DNA of 64,000 nucleotides from NCBI RefSeq assembly GCF_022832975.1, contig NZ_CP094846.1:620001-684000 (forward strand), in the 5' to 3' direction. Below the pieces are notes generated by a model. The model did not search any database. It had not been told where the DNA came from and worked only from the letters and a program-made list of their open reading frames with translations. This document shows, one piece after another, positions 1 to 9,373 of this stretch; position 1 is the stretch's first letter; each line of letters opens with the position of its first letter. Origin of the DNA: Ornithobacterium rhinotracheale. GTDB lineage: Bacteria > Bacteroidota > Bacteroidia > Flavobacteriales > Weeksellaceae. The translations under genes were made by a program, and so were the position numbers.

Positions 1-2
1 AC

Positions 3-764
3 CCTTCATCGCAAAAATGGATTCAAAAATTAGGAATATTCACGATTTTTCTCCTTTTTTTGGCGAGAATTTATGTCGTGATTCCAGACCCAATGTTTAA
101 AACCAAATACCACGGCTGGAAAGAAGCCATGATTGAAGCAGGCGCGAAAACCCACGGCATGGCAGCCTTTGATGCCTACCAAGAGGTTTCGTTGTTTAAT
201 TTTTATAATTACCCCCACAAGCAGGCCGCCATGTATCGCACTTTTGAGGGTCGCCCATCGCAATACACGATAACAAATAATGAGCTGAATTTAAATCATA
301 AAGACATTACTTTCTTTAATTATGATAAAAGTAAAAGTCCTACGCCCAACGATTCTTTATACATAAATAGCAGCCGTCCGTTTTCGTATTTTCCAGTTGT
401 TATTAAAGATTTTATTTCGGTAAAAGATTTAAAAATTGATGTTTTAAATACGGAGATTAAAAACGGAAAATTATATTGTAAAATTAAAATCAGCGGAGCG
501 GTGGATAGCGAAGTGCGCCCTGCTTTGGGCTTTCAGTTGAGATTTGTGGCCGTAGAAAAACCATTGTCTTCCAAAGTTTTATGTCAAGAAAATATTGAAT
601 TTAAGCCATTTGGGAAAAATCCCACAAACGAAATTCAAACGATTGAAATTCCGCTCTGTCGTGCATTTGATGCCGAAAATGTGGGCTATTTAGGATTTAG
701 TTATAAAAATTTAGACATTAAAAATCAATCAAATTACTTATATTTAGGCCAAAAGAATGATTAA
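3..764 (+). CDS. Hypothetical membrane-anchored protein, 5' end outside the window
   Basis: The reading frame is open from base 3 and has no start of its own at the window edge, so the N-terminus is missing. The first visible residues form one hydrophobic segment ([18 protein letters not shown]), followed by a roughly 220-residue soluble part rich in beta-type sequence. The segment looks like a membrane anchor or the last helix of a longer membrane protein. I recognise no family. The stop overlaps the start of the ABC ATPase gene by 8 bases, so the two are probably translated together. A TTG at 60 could start a shorter form, but that would cut into the hydrophobic segment, so I prefer the open frame. 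Confidence 0.6.
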   Translation, partial: PSSQKWIQKLGIFTIFLLFLARIYVVIPDPMFKTKYHGWKEAMIEAGAKTHGMAAFDAYQEVSLFNFYNYPHKQAAMYRTFEGRPSQYTITNNELNLNHKDITFFNYDKSKSPTPNDSLYINSSRPFSYFPVVIKDFISVKDLKIDVLNTEIKNGKLYCKIKISGAVDSEVRPALGFQLRFVAVEKPLSSKVLCQENIEFKPFGKNPTNEIQTIEIPLCRAFDAENVGYLGFSYKNLDIKNQSNYLYLGQKND

Positions 765-1422
765 AGCTAAAAACATATACAAATATTACGGCGATTTGCA
801 AGTCCTAAAAGGAGTGGATTTGGAAGTTGCTACCGCCGAGGTGGTCTCTATCGTGGGAGCCTCGGGCGCAGGAAAAACCACGCTTTTGCAGATTTTGGGC
901 ACGCTAGATAAAGCCTCAGAAACCCAGAAAAACCAAACCAGCATTTTGCTCGATGGGGTGGAAATTGCGGCAATGAGCGATAAGGCCATTTCTAAATTCA
1001 GAAATGAAAACATTGGGTTTATCTTTCAATTTCACCAATTGTTGCCCGAATTTTCAGCTTTGGAAAATGTGTGTATGCCTGCTATGATTGCAGGGAAATC
1101 GCTCAAAGAGGCCACGCCTCGCGCGCTGGAATTGTTGTCTTTTTTTGGGCTTAAAAACCGAGCTACGCACAAGCCGTTGCAGCTCTCTGGTGGCGAGCAG
1201 CAGCGTGTGGCGGTGGCGCGCGCGTTGATGAATCAGCCCAAAGTGATTTTTGCCGATGAACCTTCGGGGAATTTGGATTCTAAAAATGCCGAAGAATTGC
1301 ACCAATTGTTTTTTGATTTAAGAAATGAATTTGGGCAAACCTTCGTGATTGTAACGCACAATAAAGATTTGGCCGAAATGGCGGATCGTAAAATTATGAT
1401 GAAAGATGGTAATTTAGTATGA
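757..1422 (+). CDS. ABC transporter ATP-binding protein, LolD/MacB type
   Basis: A 221-residue stand-alone ABC ATPase. It has a Walker A motif GASGAGKTT near residue 34, a Q-loop region ([18 protein letters not shown]), the signature [15 protein letters not shown] near 142, Walker [13 protein letters not shown], and an H-loop VTHN near 200. The [14 protein letters not shown] stretch and the short length are typical of the LolD/MacB/FtsE branch, which drives lipoprotein release or mechanotransmission and not solute import. No LolC/E-like permease follows; the next gene is AsmA-like and the upstream one is of unknown type. The exact substrate therefore cannot be assigned. The start overlaps the previous gene by 8 bases. 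Confidence 0.93.
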   Translation: MIKAKNIYKYYGDLQVLKGVDLEVATAEVVSIVGASGAGKTTLLQILGTLDKASETQKNQTSILLDGVEIAAMSDKAISKFRNENIGFIFQFHQLLPEFSALENVCMPAMIAGKSLKEATPRALELLSFFGLKNRATHKPLQLSGGEQQRVAVARALMNQPKVIFADEPSGNLDSKNAEELHQLFFDLRNEFGQTFVIVTHNKDLAEMADRKIMMKDGNLV

Positions 1423-1441
1423 TTAATTCAAAAAACAAAAA

Positions 1442-3406
1442 ATGGATAATTGGCGGGGCATCTTGTTGATTCTTCTACTTTTAGCAGGTGGTGCTTACGC
1501 ATACTTCGATCGTGAAATTGAGGCGAAATTAAAAGCTTTGATTAAAGATAATTTGCCCGAAAATATCCAGCTGGATTATGATAAATTAAATGTGAATTTA
1601 CTTACGGCCTCTTTTAAGCTAGAGGCTCCCAAAGTTTTTTTGCGCGATAAGGGAATCCGTGTGAATATGGAGGAGGCTAGTGTGAGCGGTGTAAATCTTT
1701 GGGAAATCGCAGTGAATAACCACATTGATATTAGTAAAATTGATTTTCGAGGAGTAGACGCCGACATTAATCCCTCGGTTAAGGATACTACTTTTGCGCC
1801 CAAAAAAACTAAAAAAGAGAATTTAGAGCTTTCGATAGATGAAATTTTAATTCAAATTCATGCGCTTTCTGTCAAAAACAAAAAAGGGCAACCTAAATTA
1901 AACTTAGAAAATTCTAATTTATCGCTCAAAAATTTAATGGTTAAAACCAATCCTGCCGAAAAAGATTTGCCATTAAAATATGAAATTAATGATTTTGAGA
2001 TAGATAGCTTGCATGTCCAGCTGAGCAAAACCAGAGATTTGAGCATAGGCAGATTGCGCCTAGATAGTACGCAGGCTTTTGCTAAAAATGTGAATTTAAC
2101 GCTAAAAGACCAAGGTTTGCATTTGGATTTGGGCGAACTGAATTTCCACAAAATAGGGCTAAATACGATTTTAAAACAAGACACCATACGCATAAAACGC
2201 GTAGATTTGAAAAATGCGGTGGCCAAAATAGTGCCTCCTACGGCATCGTCGCCCAAAGTGGATTCTACCGAGCGCGAAAATAAATTGATTTGGGTAGAGC
2301 AGTTTCGTGTGCAAAATGCAAGTTTAAACAAGAAAATAGAAGGCACTTCGCTCGCTACCACCATTGCCGATGCACAAACTTATATTCGGGATATTAAGCT
2401 ATTTACACAGCCCGAGGAAGGGCAAAAAGGGTTTTCTTACCGATTGGTGTCTTTGAAAGCTAAAAATATTGTAAATCCCTTTAAATCAGGATTGCATACT
2501 ATGAAGATTGCCGAATTGGAGATGGATTCTACTCAAATCGAGATGAAGAAGTTTTCTATTCACCCCAATTATGGTCGCCGTGAGTTTCAATCGCACATTG
2601 CGGAGCAAAAAGATGTGATTGATTTAGATATTCCGAGTTTAAAAATCATGGATTATGCCTACGATTCGGAGTCTGAAAAGCCTACCATTTTTGTGAAAAA
2701 AGTTAGGTTGAATGCGCCAGACATTACGGTGTATCGTAGCAAAGTAACGCCAGAGCAAACACCACGGAAACCGCTTTATTCAGAAATGCTCAGAAAAGCA
2801 AAATTACGATTAGATATACAGACTATTGATATCAAAAACGGAAAAGTAGTTTATGAGGAACACATCGATTATCGCCAAAAACCAGGGAAAATCTATTTTA
2901 CAGATTTTAATGCAACGATTGCGAATTTAAACAATACACAGCCCGCCAACGATAGAGTTTCAATCGCAGTCAATGCGCTATTTATGGACGCGCCAACGCA
3001 AGTGAATTGGGATTTTCATGTTTTTAAACCCGCAGACCAGTTCACGATTTCGGGCACGGTGAAAAATTTGGAGCCTGAGCGATTGGATACTTTTTTTGTT
3101 CATAATTTAAATGCCAAAATGAAGGGAAAAGTAAATTTGGCTACTTTTAAATTTACGGGCAACGATTTTGGGGCCAAAGGAAGTATGCAAATGGATTTTA
3201 AAGACATAAATGTGGAGATTCTAACCAAGAAGAAAAAAGAGAAAAAGCCTTTTTGGAGCACCATTGCTAATTGGTTTGTAAAAGAGAAAAGCAAAAAAGA
3301 GGAGCAAAAGCCAAAATTGATTGAGGTGGAGAGAAATCAGCAAAAATCCTTTTTTAACCTATTTTGGTTGTGTATTAAGCAAGGATTAAAAAATAATTTA
3401 ATTTAA
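1442..3406 (+). CDS. AsmA-like / DUF748-type membrane-anchored protein
   Basis: A 654-residue protein with one N-terminal transmembrane helix (residues about 5-22, ILLILLLLAGGAYAYF) and a long periplasmic part of repeated short beta strands such as KIDFRGVDADI and IDIKNGKVVYEEH. This pattern is usual in AsmA/DUF748 proteins, which in other bacteria form bridge-like grooves thought to move phospholipids between the membranes. Near the C-terminus is a lysine-rich stretch (KKKKEKKPFW) and a final hydrophobic patch. It starts 19 bases after the LolD-like ATPase and may be cotranscribed with it, which would fit envelope lipid or lipoprotein traffic. That role is inferred; the family match is by pattern only. 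Confidence 0.6.
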   Translation: MDNWRGILLILLLLAGGAYAYFDREIEAKLKALIKDNLPENIQLDYDKLNVNLLTASFKLEAPKVFLRDKGIRVNMEEASVSGVNLWEIAVNNHIDISKIDFRGVDADINPSVKDTTFAPKKTKKENLELSIDEILIQIHALSVKNKKGQPKLNLENSNLSLKNLMVKTNPAEKDLPLKYEINDFEIDSLHVQLSKTRDLSIGRLRLDSTQAFAKNVNLTLKDQGLHLDLGELNFHKIGLNTILKQDTIRIKRVDLKNAVAKIVPPTASSPKVDSTERENKLIWVEQFRVQNASLNKKIEGTSLATTIADAQTYIRDIKLFTQPEEGQKGFSYRLVSLKAKNIVNPFKSGLHTMKIAELEMDSTQIEMKKFSIHPNYGRREFQSHIAEQKDVIDLDIPSLKIMDYAYDSESEKPTIFVKKVRLNAPDITVYRSKVTPEQTPRKPLYSEMLRKAKLRLDIQTIDIKNGKVVYEEHIDYRQKPGKIYFTDFNATIANLNNTQPANDRVSIAVNALFMDAPTQVNWDFHVFKPADQFTISGTVKNLEPERLDTFFVHNLNAKMKGKVNLATFKFTGNDFGAKGSMQMDFKDINVEILTKKKKEKKPFWSTIANWFVKEKSKKEEQKPKLIEVERNQQKSFFNLFWLCIKQGLKNNLI

Positions 3407-3438
3407 AAAAAGGAGAGGAGTTGTTTACTCCTCTCTTT
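3404..3438 (-). terminator. Hairpin terminator of the cation efflux gene
   Basis: An 8-bp stem, GAGAGGAG (3413-3420) with CTCCTCTC (3428-3435), around a 7-base loop. Read on the minus strand it is followed by a run of T. The stop codon of the minus-strand efflux gene lies inside the hairpin. Confidence 0.6.
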
Positions 3439-4327
3439 CATTATGTTCAATCTCAAAAGTGCAATGGTGAATGTTTTGGTGCAACATGGCGTGTCGCATT
3501 TCCTCTTTAAGTTCTCGTTCGCACTCACAGCTTAAATCTTGATTGAGGAAAATATGCGCCGTCATCGCATTTTCTATTGAGCTAATGGCCCAAATATGAA
3601 TATGTTCCACTCGGTTTACTTCGACAAATTGGTTTAATTTATCTTCTACTTTTTCTAGATTTACATTAGGCGGAATGCCGTCGAGGCTCATTCTAAGGCT
3701 ATCGCGGAGCAAGTGCCAAGTGCCGTAAATCACGATAAGGGCGATGCCGATACTTAAAACAGGGTCTACCCAAAACCAGCCAAAATACATCATTATAATA
3801 CCGCCCACAAGCACTGCGACGCTCACAAGTGCGTCGCTCATTAGGTGTAAGTACGCCCCTTTGATATTGATGTCCTTATGTTGGTCTTTCATAAAAAGCC
3901 AGCCCGTAAAAGCATTGATGAAGATCCCAATTCCTGCAATTATCGCAATAGTTTTGCCTGGAAGAGGTTCTGGTTTGCTCAACCTTTGGACTGCTTCTAA
4001 AATCACGGCACCCATAGAAATCAAAAGCAAAATCGCATTGAATAGTGCAATTAAAATAGAAGATTTTCGATAGCCGTAAGTATAGTTTTTAACGGATTTT
4101 TTGGCTAAAAGTTTAAAGCCAATAAGCGATAAAAAAAGCGTACTCACATCGGCAAGATTGTGAATCGCATCGGAGATGAGCGAGGTGGAGCTTACATAAA
4201 ATCCGAAACCAAATTCGATAGATAAATAGGCTAAATTAAGCACAATCCCTATGATGAATGCTCGGTTTACTTGTTTGGGGTCAAATTCGTGGTGATGATG
4301 ATGATGATGGTTGTGGTGGTGTTCCAT
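3425..4327 (-). CDS. Cation diffusion facilitator family transporter (Zn/Co/Cd efflux, CzcD/ZitB-like)
   Basis: A 300-residue inner-membrane antiporter that would export divalent metal ions, most likely zinc, in exchange for protons. It has six predicted membrane helices, the paired metal-site motifs SDAIHNLAD (helix 2) and HLMSDAL (helix 5), and a C-terminal cytoplasmic dimerisation domain with HIHIWAISS. The N-terminus is extremely histidine-rich (ten His in the first 13 residues), as in many CDF metal sensors or chaperoning tails. The gene stands alone, with a good -7 box just upstream, and ends in a hairpin. Confidence 0.95.
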   Translation of the reverse strand: MEHHHNHHHHHHHEFDPKQVNRAFIIGIVLNLAYLSIEFGFGFYVSSTSLISDAIHNLADVSTLFLSLIGFKLLAKKSVKNYTYGYRKSSILIALFNAILLLISMGAVILEAVQRLSKPEPLPGKTIAIIAGIGIFINAFTGWLFMKDQHKDINIKGAYLHLMSDALVSVAVLVGGIIMMYFGWFWVDPVLSIGIALIVIYGTWHLLRDSLRMSLDGIPPNVNLEKVEDKLNQFVEVNRVEHIHIWAISSIENAMTAHIFLNQDLSCECERELKEEMRHAMLHQNIHHCTFEIEHNEREE

Positions 4328-4344
4328 GGTTTAAATAACTACAC

Positions 4345-4352
4345 CAAAGGTA
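4345..4352 (-). promoter_or_regulatory. Promoter -7 box of the cation efflux gene
   Basis: On the minus strand the sequence reads TACCTTTG, a full match to the Bacteroidota -7 consensus TAnnTTTG, 18 bases before the start codon. Confidence 0.6.
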
Positions 4353-4378
4353 AAAAAATATTTTTTTAAAAAAACAAA

Positions 4379-5692
4379 TTACTGGTAGCTTTTGTACTGA
4401 TTAATTTTTATTTTTTTAGGTTTTAAAGCACTTAGCAAGCTATACAAGCCAAAGAATGTCCTATTCATGTAGATAAAATGTCTAGAACCTCGATTCCCGT
4501 TGGCTTTTCGCGCTTGGGAGGCTTTGCTGAAATTCTCTCCCAATTTATAAATCTCATCAAAAAAACTTTCATCTGAAAAATCAAAATACTCTTGATTGAA
4601 TGGGCGTGTAAACAATGTAATCATGCGATGAAAAGTTTCAATAAAGAAAGTAATTTCCTGCGGGCTATCATCTGGCTGAATAATTTCTAATTCCCTCATT
4701 TTTTTTAGAAAATAGGTATGGTTATTAATTTTTTCTGGTTGAATTAAATCAAAATAAGGCGTATAAAAATCATTCGGAATATGTTTTACACAACCAAAAT
4801 CCAAAGCAATGAGGTTTATTGCTCGATTCACAAGGAAATTCCCTGGATGCGGGTCTGCATGCACTTTTTTAAGAATATGAATTTGAAACATATAGAAATC
4901 CCACAATGCTTGACCAATTTGCTGGCGCTGTTTTTCGTTCGGGTTTTCTTGAATAAATTCAGATAAATGCTTGCCATGCATCCAATCCATAGTGATGATG
5001 CGCGGAGAAGACAACTCGGGATAAAATCTAGGGAATTTTAAATGAGGGATTGCAGCGCAGGCTTTTGCAATTTCTTGGCTTTGTTGTACTTCCAGCTCAT
5101 AATCCGTTTCTTCGATCAATTTTCTCTCTACCTCTTTGAAATATTTCTCTTTATCTTTACCTTTTAGATTAAACATTTTTACCGCGATAGGTTTCACCAT
5201 TGCTAGATCCGATGAGATACTTTCGGCTACACCAGGATATTGAATTTTCACAGCCAGTTCTTTTTGGTTCAGTTTAGCCTTGTGTACTTGCCCAATGCTT
5301 GCGGCAAACGAAGCGTTTAAGGCAAACTCATCGAACAAATTATTAGGATTTTTGCCAAAATATTTTTTAAAAGTTTTCTGCACCAAGGGTGCCGATAAAG
5401 GTGGAACTGAAAATTGCGAAAGCGAGAATTTCTCTACATACTCGCTTGGCAAAATATTTTTTTCCATGCTCAGCATTTGTGCAACTTTCAGTGCGCTTCC
5501 CTTCATCTGCGAGAGAGATTGGTATATATCCTCGGCATTGTTTTCGTTTAATTTTTGTTTAGCCTCCTCGGTGTTGCCAGTCCATTTGTCTTTATAGTAA
5601 TTAATATAATTCACGCCAATCTTCGCGCCAGTTTTTAGAAATTTTCCCGTTCGTGAAATTTTAGAAGTAGGAATTTTGTCAACAGTTTTCAT
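4379..5692 (-). CDS. ABC1/UbiB/COQ8-family atypical protein kinase-like protein
   Basis: A 437-residue member of the AarF/UbiB/COQ8 family, whose members act as ATPases or kinases supporting isoprenoid-quinone synthesis. Visible motifs are KGSALKVAQMLS near residue 64 (the KxGQ region, here KVAQ), the Ala-rich loop AASIGQVHKA near 130, DPHPGNFLV (catalytic loop) near 280 and LDFGCVK (the DFG motif). No membrane helix is evident at the C-terminus. The gene starts 1 base after the end of the TetR-fold gene and is third in a MarR / TetR-fold / kinase operon. Flavobacteria normally use menaquinone, so a role in ubiquinone is unlikely; a lipid or quinone role is inferred. Confidence 0.9.
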   Translation of the reverse strand: MKTVDKIPTSKISRTGKFLKTGAKIGVNYINYYKDKWTGNTEEAKQKLNENNAEDIYQSLSQMKGSALKVAQMLSMEKNILPSEYVEKFSLSQFSVPPLSAPLVQKTFKKYFGKNPNNLFDEFALNASFAASIGQVHKAKLNQKELAVKIQYPGVAESISSDLAMVKPIAVKMFNLKGKDKEKYFKEVERKLIEETDYELEVQQSQEIAKACAAIPHLKFPRFYPELSSPRIITMDWMHGKHLSEFIQENPNEKQRQQIGQALWDFYMFQIHILKKVHADPHPGNFLVNRAINLIALDFGCVKHIPNDFYTPYFDLIQPEKINNHTYFLKKMRELEIIQPDDSPQEITFFIETFHRMITLFTRPFNQEYFDFSDESFFDEIYKLGENFSKASQARKANGNRGSRHFIYMNRTFFGLYSLLSALKPKKIKINQYKSYQ

Positions 5693-5693
5693 A

Positions 5694-6356
5694 TTAAAAA
5701 GGTTTTTCTTTCCATAAAAATTTGCCCAAATCTACCCATTTGTTCAGTATTTTTGGATCAATTAAATCGAGTCCCACATCGGTAGATTTTTCGATTAATA
5801 AATCCGTTTTTTCAAAATCGGTGGAGGTGTCATTTATCCAAAATCTCAGAATTCCCATAAATTGCGCCCAGCCCATTTCTTGCACAGAGCGTTCTACTAT
5901 TTGATTTAGATTTTCCTTTTTTAAATCAATTTTTTCAACCTCAATTTGATTTAAATATTGTGTGAAAAGTTGTTTTAAATCTTTTAGAGCCCCTCTTAAC
6001 TTTAAAGGATTGGCAGGCTCAAGTGAAAAGATTGCAAAACTCCGATTTGCTTTTAAGTTTTCAAAAAAAGTAAAGTAAAAGCTGAGTAATTTTTCTTTAG
6101 GCGAAAAAGAATCGTAATCCTCGGTGTTAGCCAATGTTTGTAGTGTTTTTTGAAATAAAATACTGAAAAAATCAGATTCCAAGCCATCGAAACTTGGCGA
6201 AAATCCATAAAAATCAGATTCTTCAATCCCTATGTTTTTTGCAAAAGCATATACCGAGCTTGGTCTTTTTCCCTCGGTGAGCGTATAATTGATATATGCA
6301 TCGAGTAGCAGCTCGTGCGTAATTTTCTTTGAATTTTTTTTAGTGTTTTTAGCCAT
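5694..6356 (-). CDS. TetR-fold protein with COQ9-like C-terminus
   Basis: A 220-residue helical protein with a TetR-like N-terminal helix-turn-helix region (residues about 12-60, RPSSVYAFAKNIGI). The C-terminal part contains FWINDTSTDFEKTDLLIEK, which resembles the COQ9 pattern of an aromatic/Trp segment, D-x-S-x-DF and T followed by a charged helix. It is normally annotated as a TetR regulator. Because the next gene, 1 base away, encodes a COQ8-like kinase, it may instead be a COQ9-type lipid-binding partner with a TetR fold. The N-terminus is lysine-rich (KNTKKNSKK), so DNA binding is not excluded. Family membership is moderately certain; the function is inferred. Confidence 0.65.
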   Translation of the reverse strand: MAKNTKKNSKKITHELLLDAYINYTLTEGKRPSSVYAFAKNIGIEESDFYGFSPSFDGLESDFFSILFQKTLQTLANTEDYDSFSPKEKLLSFYFTFFENLKANRSFAIFSLEPANPLKLRGALKDLKQLFTQYLNQIEVEKIDLKKENLNQIVERSVQEMGWAQFMGILRFWINDTSTDFEKTDLLIEKSTDVGLDLIDPKILNKWVDLGKFLWKEKPF

Positions 6357-6358
6357 AT

Positions 6359-7006
6359 TTATATAAGATTTGCGTTTTCGATATCTTCTATTGATTCATT
6401 TTTGTATTGTGTATATATCATTGAATGAAAGTTGTTTAGCTTCTTTAATAAATTCAGAAGATTATCCTTTTCATCTTCCGATAAGTTGCCTCCAATCAAG
6501 GTAGCGGTACGGTTTACATCGCTCATTGAATCGGCAATCAATTGTTGACCTTTTGGCGTTACGGCAATTAATTTTTCGCGTTTATCTTTTGGGTTTTCTT
6601 TTTCTTGTATTAAACCATGCTGAATCAATCGCCGAATAATTACTAAGCCATATTGCTTTTCGTGTGCATTTTTCTCAATTAATTGCATTTTGTTCAAGCA
6701 AGGATAATCGCTCAAGCGGTATAGGTAAGTGAAATCCTCATTGATTAGCTCTGGAAATTTAGCCATACCTTTTTTTAAAGCTAATTTGGCAAATCTTCCT
6801 GTCATAATCAATTGTTTGCATAAATCATTGTTAAGCGCTTGTAGTGGCTGTCCCTTAGAGGGGATAATTCGTTTGGGACTTTCCTTTTGGAATGCAAGTT
6901 CATTTAAATATTCTCTAAAATCATTTAAATTCACATTTTGCTTTGTGTTTTCGGCTTCAAATTTTTTCAATGTGCCGATAAGCTCTTCAAGTAAATCATA
7001 ATTCAT
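6359..7006 (-). CDS. MarR-family winged-helix transcriptional regulator
   Basis: A 215-residue protein with a MarR-type winged helix in residues about 85-170: recognition helix region YGLVIIRRLIQHGLIQ, then the wing NPKDKREKLIAVTPKGQQLI. The N-terminal 75 residues are longer than in typical MarR proteins (about 140-150 residues) and probably add dimerisation helices. It is the first gene of a three-gene operon with the TetR-fold protein (2-base gap) and the COQ8-like kinase. A palindromic AT-rich stretch next to its -7 box could be its own operator. The ligand is unknown. Confidence 0.85.
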   Translation of the reverse strand: MNYDLLEELIGTLKKFEAENTKQNVNLNDFREYLNELAFQKESPKRIIPSKGQPLQALNNDLCKQLIMTGRFAKLALKKGMAKFPELINEDFTYLYRLSDYPCLNKMQLIEKNAHEKQYGLVIIRRLIQHGLIQEKENPKDKREKLIAVTPKGQQLIADSMSDVNRTATLIGGNLSEDEKDNLLNLLKKLNNFHSMIYTQYKNESIEDIENANLI

Positions 7007-7021
7007 TCAAATCTATTTTCG

Positions 7022-7029
7022 CAAATATA
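7022..7029 (-). promoter_or_regulatory. Promoter -7 box of the MarR operon
   Basis: The minus strand reads TATATTTG, a full TAnnTTTG match, 15 bases upstream of the MarR start codon. Confidence 0.55.
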
Positions 7030-7038
7030 GGAAAAATA

Positions 7039-7063
7039 TATTCTATTTTAAAATATTTGGAAT
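7039..7063. promoter_or_regulatory. Possible MarR operator (imperfect palindrome)
   Basis: An imperfect inverted repeat lies just upstream of the MarR -7 box. It has outer arms TATTC and GAATA around the perfect core ATTTTAAAAT. The position fits autoregulation, but AT-rich palindromes are common by chance here. Confidence 0.3.
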
Positions 7064-7155
7064 AAAATGTTTCTAAATGAGGCGTTATTATTTGTATAGA
7101 ATTTCATCAAATCAATTAAAAATTGTATTTTAGGCGGAGCAAAAATTTTTGATGA

Positions 7156-9297
7156 ATGAAAGTAAGAAATGTCGTACTAGCAGCGTGTGCACTCACAGCC
7201 TGTGCTACGCCGCCTAAACAAATTAAACAAGTGAAAGAGAATGTTTTAAAATACCCTACGACCAAAAAAGAAAATGTGAGTTATGAGCATTTTGGCGTAA
7301 AAGTGCAAGATCCCTACCGCTGGCTCGAGGACGATCGCTCGGCAGAAACAGCCGCTTGGGTGAAGGCTGAAAACGAAGTAACCAACGCGTATTTAGCCCA
7401 AATTCCGTTTAGAAATCAACTTAAAAAACAACTGACCGATTTGTGGAATTACGAGAAAATTTCTGCGCCTACGCGTCACGGCGATTGGTTGTATTTTTAT
7501 AAAAACGACGGATTGCAAGCACAATCGGTGTTGTATCGCAAGAAAAGCGAAAACGCTAAACCTGAAGTTTTTTTAGACCCGAATAAATTTTCCAAAGACG
7601 GGACTACATCGCTTGCGGGCATTAGTTTTACCAAAGACGGTTCGCTCGCAGCCTATCAAATCTCAGAAGGCGGTTCGGATTGGCGAAAAGTCATCGTGAT
7701 TGATACCAAAACCAAAAAACAAGTCGGTGATATCTTGGTCGATGTCAAATTCTCGGAGCCTGCTTGGCTCGGAAACGAAGGGTTCTTCTACTCATCGTAT
7801 GATAAGCCTAAAGGGAGCGAGCTTTCGGCAAAGACCCATCAGCACAAATTATATTTCCATAAATTGCGTACGCCACAAAAAACCGATGAATTGATTTTCG
7901 GTGGAGAAAAAACACCACGCCGATACATTAGTGCTAGCATTACCGAAGATCAGCGTTATTTAATCATTTCTGCGGCGCAATCTACCAGTGGAAACGAGCT
8001 TTATATCAAAGATTTAAAAAATCCGAATGCTGGAATAATTACGGTTTTAAACGATTTTTCTACAGATACTCGCGTAGTAGATAGCGAAGGCGATGAATTG
8101 TTTATGCAGACCAATTACCAAGCGCCCAACAATCGTTTGGTTAAAGCCAATATAAATAATTTAGCTAAAGAAAATTGGGTGAATGTGATTCCTGAAAAGA
8201 AAGAAGTGCTTAATGTTTCGTCGGTGGGGGGATTCCTTTTTGCGCATTATTTAAAAGATGCCAACACGCAGGTTTTTCAGTATGATTACGACGGTCGCCA
8301 GATTCGTCAAATCAAATTGCCAGGGTTGGGTACAGCAAGCGGTTTTGGTGGAAAAAATAGCGAAAAAACAACTTATTTCACATTTACCAATTACATTACG
8401 CCACCCACTATTTATCAATACGATGTGATAAGCGGAGATTTCTCGGTGTATGAGAAATCAAAAGTGAAATTTAACCCAGAGGACTATGTTTCAGAGCAAG
8501 TATTCTATACCTCAAAAGATGGAACCCAAGTCCCAATGACTATTTTCTATAAAAAAGGATTGAATAAAAATGGTAAAAATCCAACTATTTTATATGGTTA
8601 TGGTGGGTTTAATATTAGTTTGACACCGTCGTTTAGCGTTGCACGAGCCGTGTGGATTCAAAACGGTGGCGTATATGCCGTAGCAAATCTGCGCGGTGGT
8701 GGCGAATATGGAAAAGAATGGCATGATGCGGGAACCAAATTGCACAAAAAAAATGTTTTTAATGATTTTATTGCCGCGGCCGAATACCTGCACAAGCACC
8801 AATACACCTCGCCCGCCTACACCGCAATAGATGGGCGCTCCAATGGCGGGCTGCTTGTGGGTGCAAGCGAAACTTTGCGTCCTGATTTATTTGGGGTGGC
8901 GTTGCCAGGCGTGGGCGTGCTCGATATGCTGCGCTACCACACCTTCACGGCGGGTGCGGGCTGGGCGTACGACTACGGAACTGCTGAAGACAGCAAAGAA
9001 ATGTTTGAATATTTAAAATCATATTCGCCCGTGCACAATGTGAAAAAAGGCGTTTGCTACCCAGCAACACTAGTGCTTACAGGCGACCACGACGATAGAG
9101 TAGTGCCTTCGCACAGCTTTAAATTTGCTGCCGAGCTCCAAGCTAAACAATCTTGCGGCAAACCTACGCTCATCCGTATTGAGACCAATGCAGGGCACGG
9201 TGCAGGACGCTCCACCGAGCAAGTCGTGATCGAATACACCGACGCCTATTCGTTTGCTCTTTACCAAATGGGGGTGAAGCATTTGCCGTTTAGATAA
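7156..9297 (+). CDS. Prolyl oligopeptidase family serine peptidase (S9A), lipoprotein
   Basis: A 713-residue peptidase that would cleave short peptides after proline. The N-terminus is a lipoprotein signal with lipobox LTAC (Cys near residue 17), so it is probably membrane-tethered in the periplasm or exported. The N-terminal beta-propeller starts with the typical VQDPYRWLEDDRS. The C-terminal alpha/beta-hydrolase domain carries the catalytic Ser in GRSNGG (near 561), Asp in GDHDDRVVPSHS (near 645) and His in NAGHGAG (near 681). RGGGEYGKEWHDAG is also a family signature. The length matches the family. The gene has its own hairpin terminator and higher GC than the hydrolase that follows. Confidence 0.95.
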   Translation: MKVRNVVLAACALTACATPPKQIKQVKENVLKYPTTKKENVSYEHFGVKVQDPYRWLEDDRSAETAAWVKAENEVTNAYLAQIPFRNQLKKQLTDLWNYEKISAPTRHGDWLYFYKNDGLQAQSVLYRKKSENAKPEVFLDPNKFSKDGTTSLAGISFTKDGSLAAYQISEGGSDWRKVIVIDTKTKKQVGDILVDVKFSEPAWLGNEGFFYSSYDKPKGSELSAKTHQHKLYFHKLRTPQKTDELIFGGEKTPRRYISASITEDQRYLIISAAQSTSGNELYIKDLKNPNAGIITVLNDFSTDTRVVDSEGDELFMQTNYQAPNNRLVKANINNLAKENWVNVIPEKKEVLNVSSVGGFLFAHYLKDANTQVFQYDYDGRQIRQIKLPGLGTASGFGGKNSEKTTYFTFTNYITPPTIYQYDVISGDFSVYEKSKVKFNPEDYVSEQVFYTSKDGTQVPMTIFYKKGLNKNGKNPTILYGYGGFNISLTPSFSVARAVWIQNGGVYAVANLRGGGEYGKEWHDAGTKLHKKNVFNDFIAAAEYLHKHQYTSPAYTAIDGRSNGGLLVGASETLRPDLFGVALPGVGVLDMLRYHTFTAGAGWAYDYGTAEDSKEMFEYLKSYSPVHNVKKGVCYPATLVLTGDHDDRVVPSHSFKFAAELQAKQSCGKPTLIRIETNAGHGAGRSTEQVVIEYTDAYSFALYQMGVKHLPFR

Positions 9298-9321
9298 TAC
9301 GAGGCAAGACGATAAATACAG

Positions 9322-9357
9322 AATCGCAGGAAAATTGATTTTCTTGCGATTTTTTTT
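9322..9357 (+). terminator. Rho-independent terminator after the prolyl oligopeptidase
   Basis: A 14-bp stem with one G-T wobble (AATCGCAGGAAAAT with ATTTTCTTGCGATT) and a 2-base loop, followed by a T run. Confidence 0.85.
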
Positions 9358-9373
9358 GTAGATTTGTTCTTAT

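Noticed and set aside
3425-4327. His-rich start of the CDF transporter as an unusual metal tag
   Set aside because: Histidine-rich termini are common in zinc-type CDF proteins; it is noted in the feature only.
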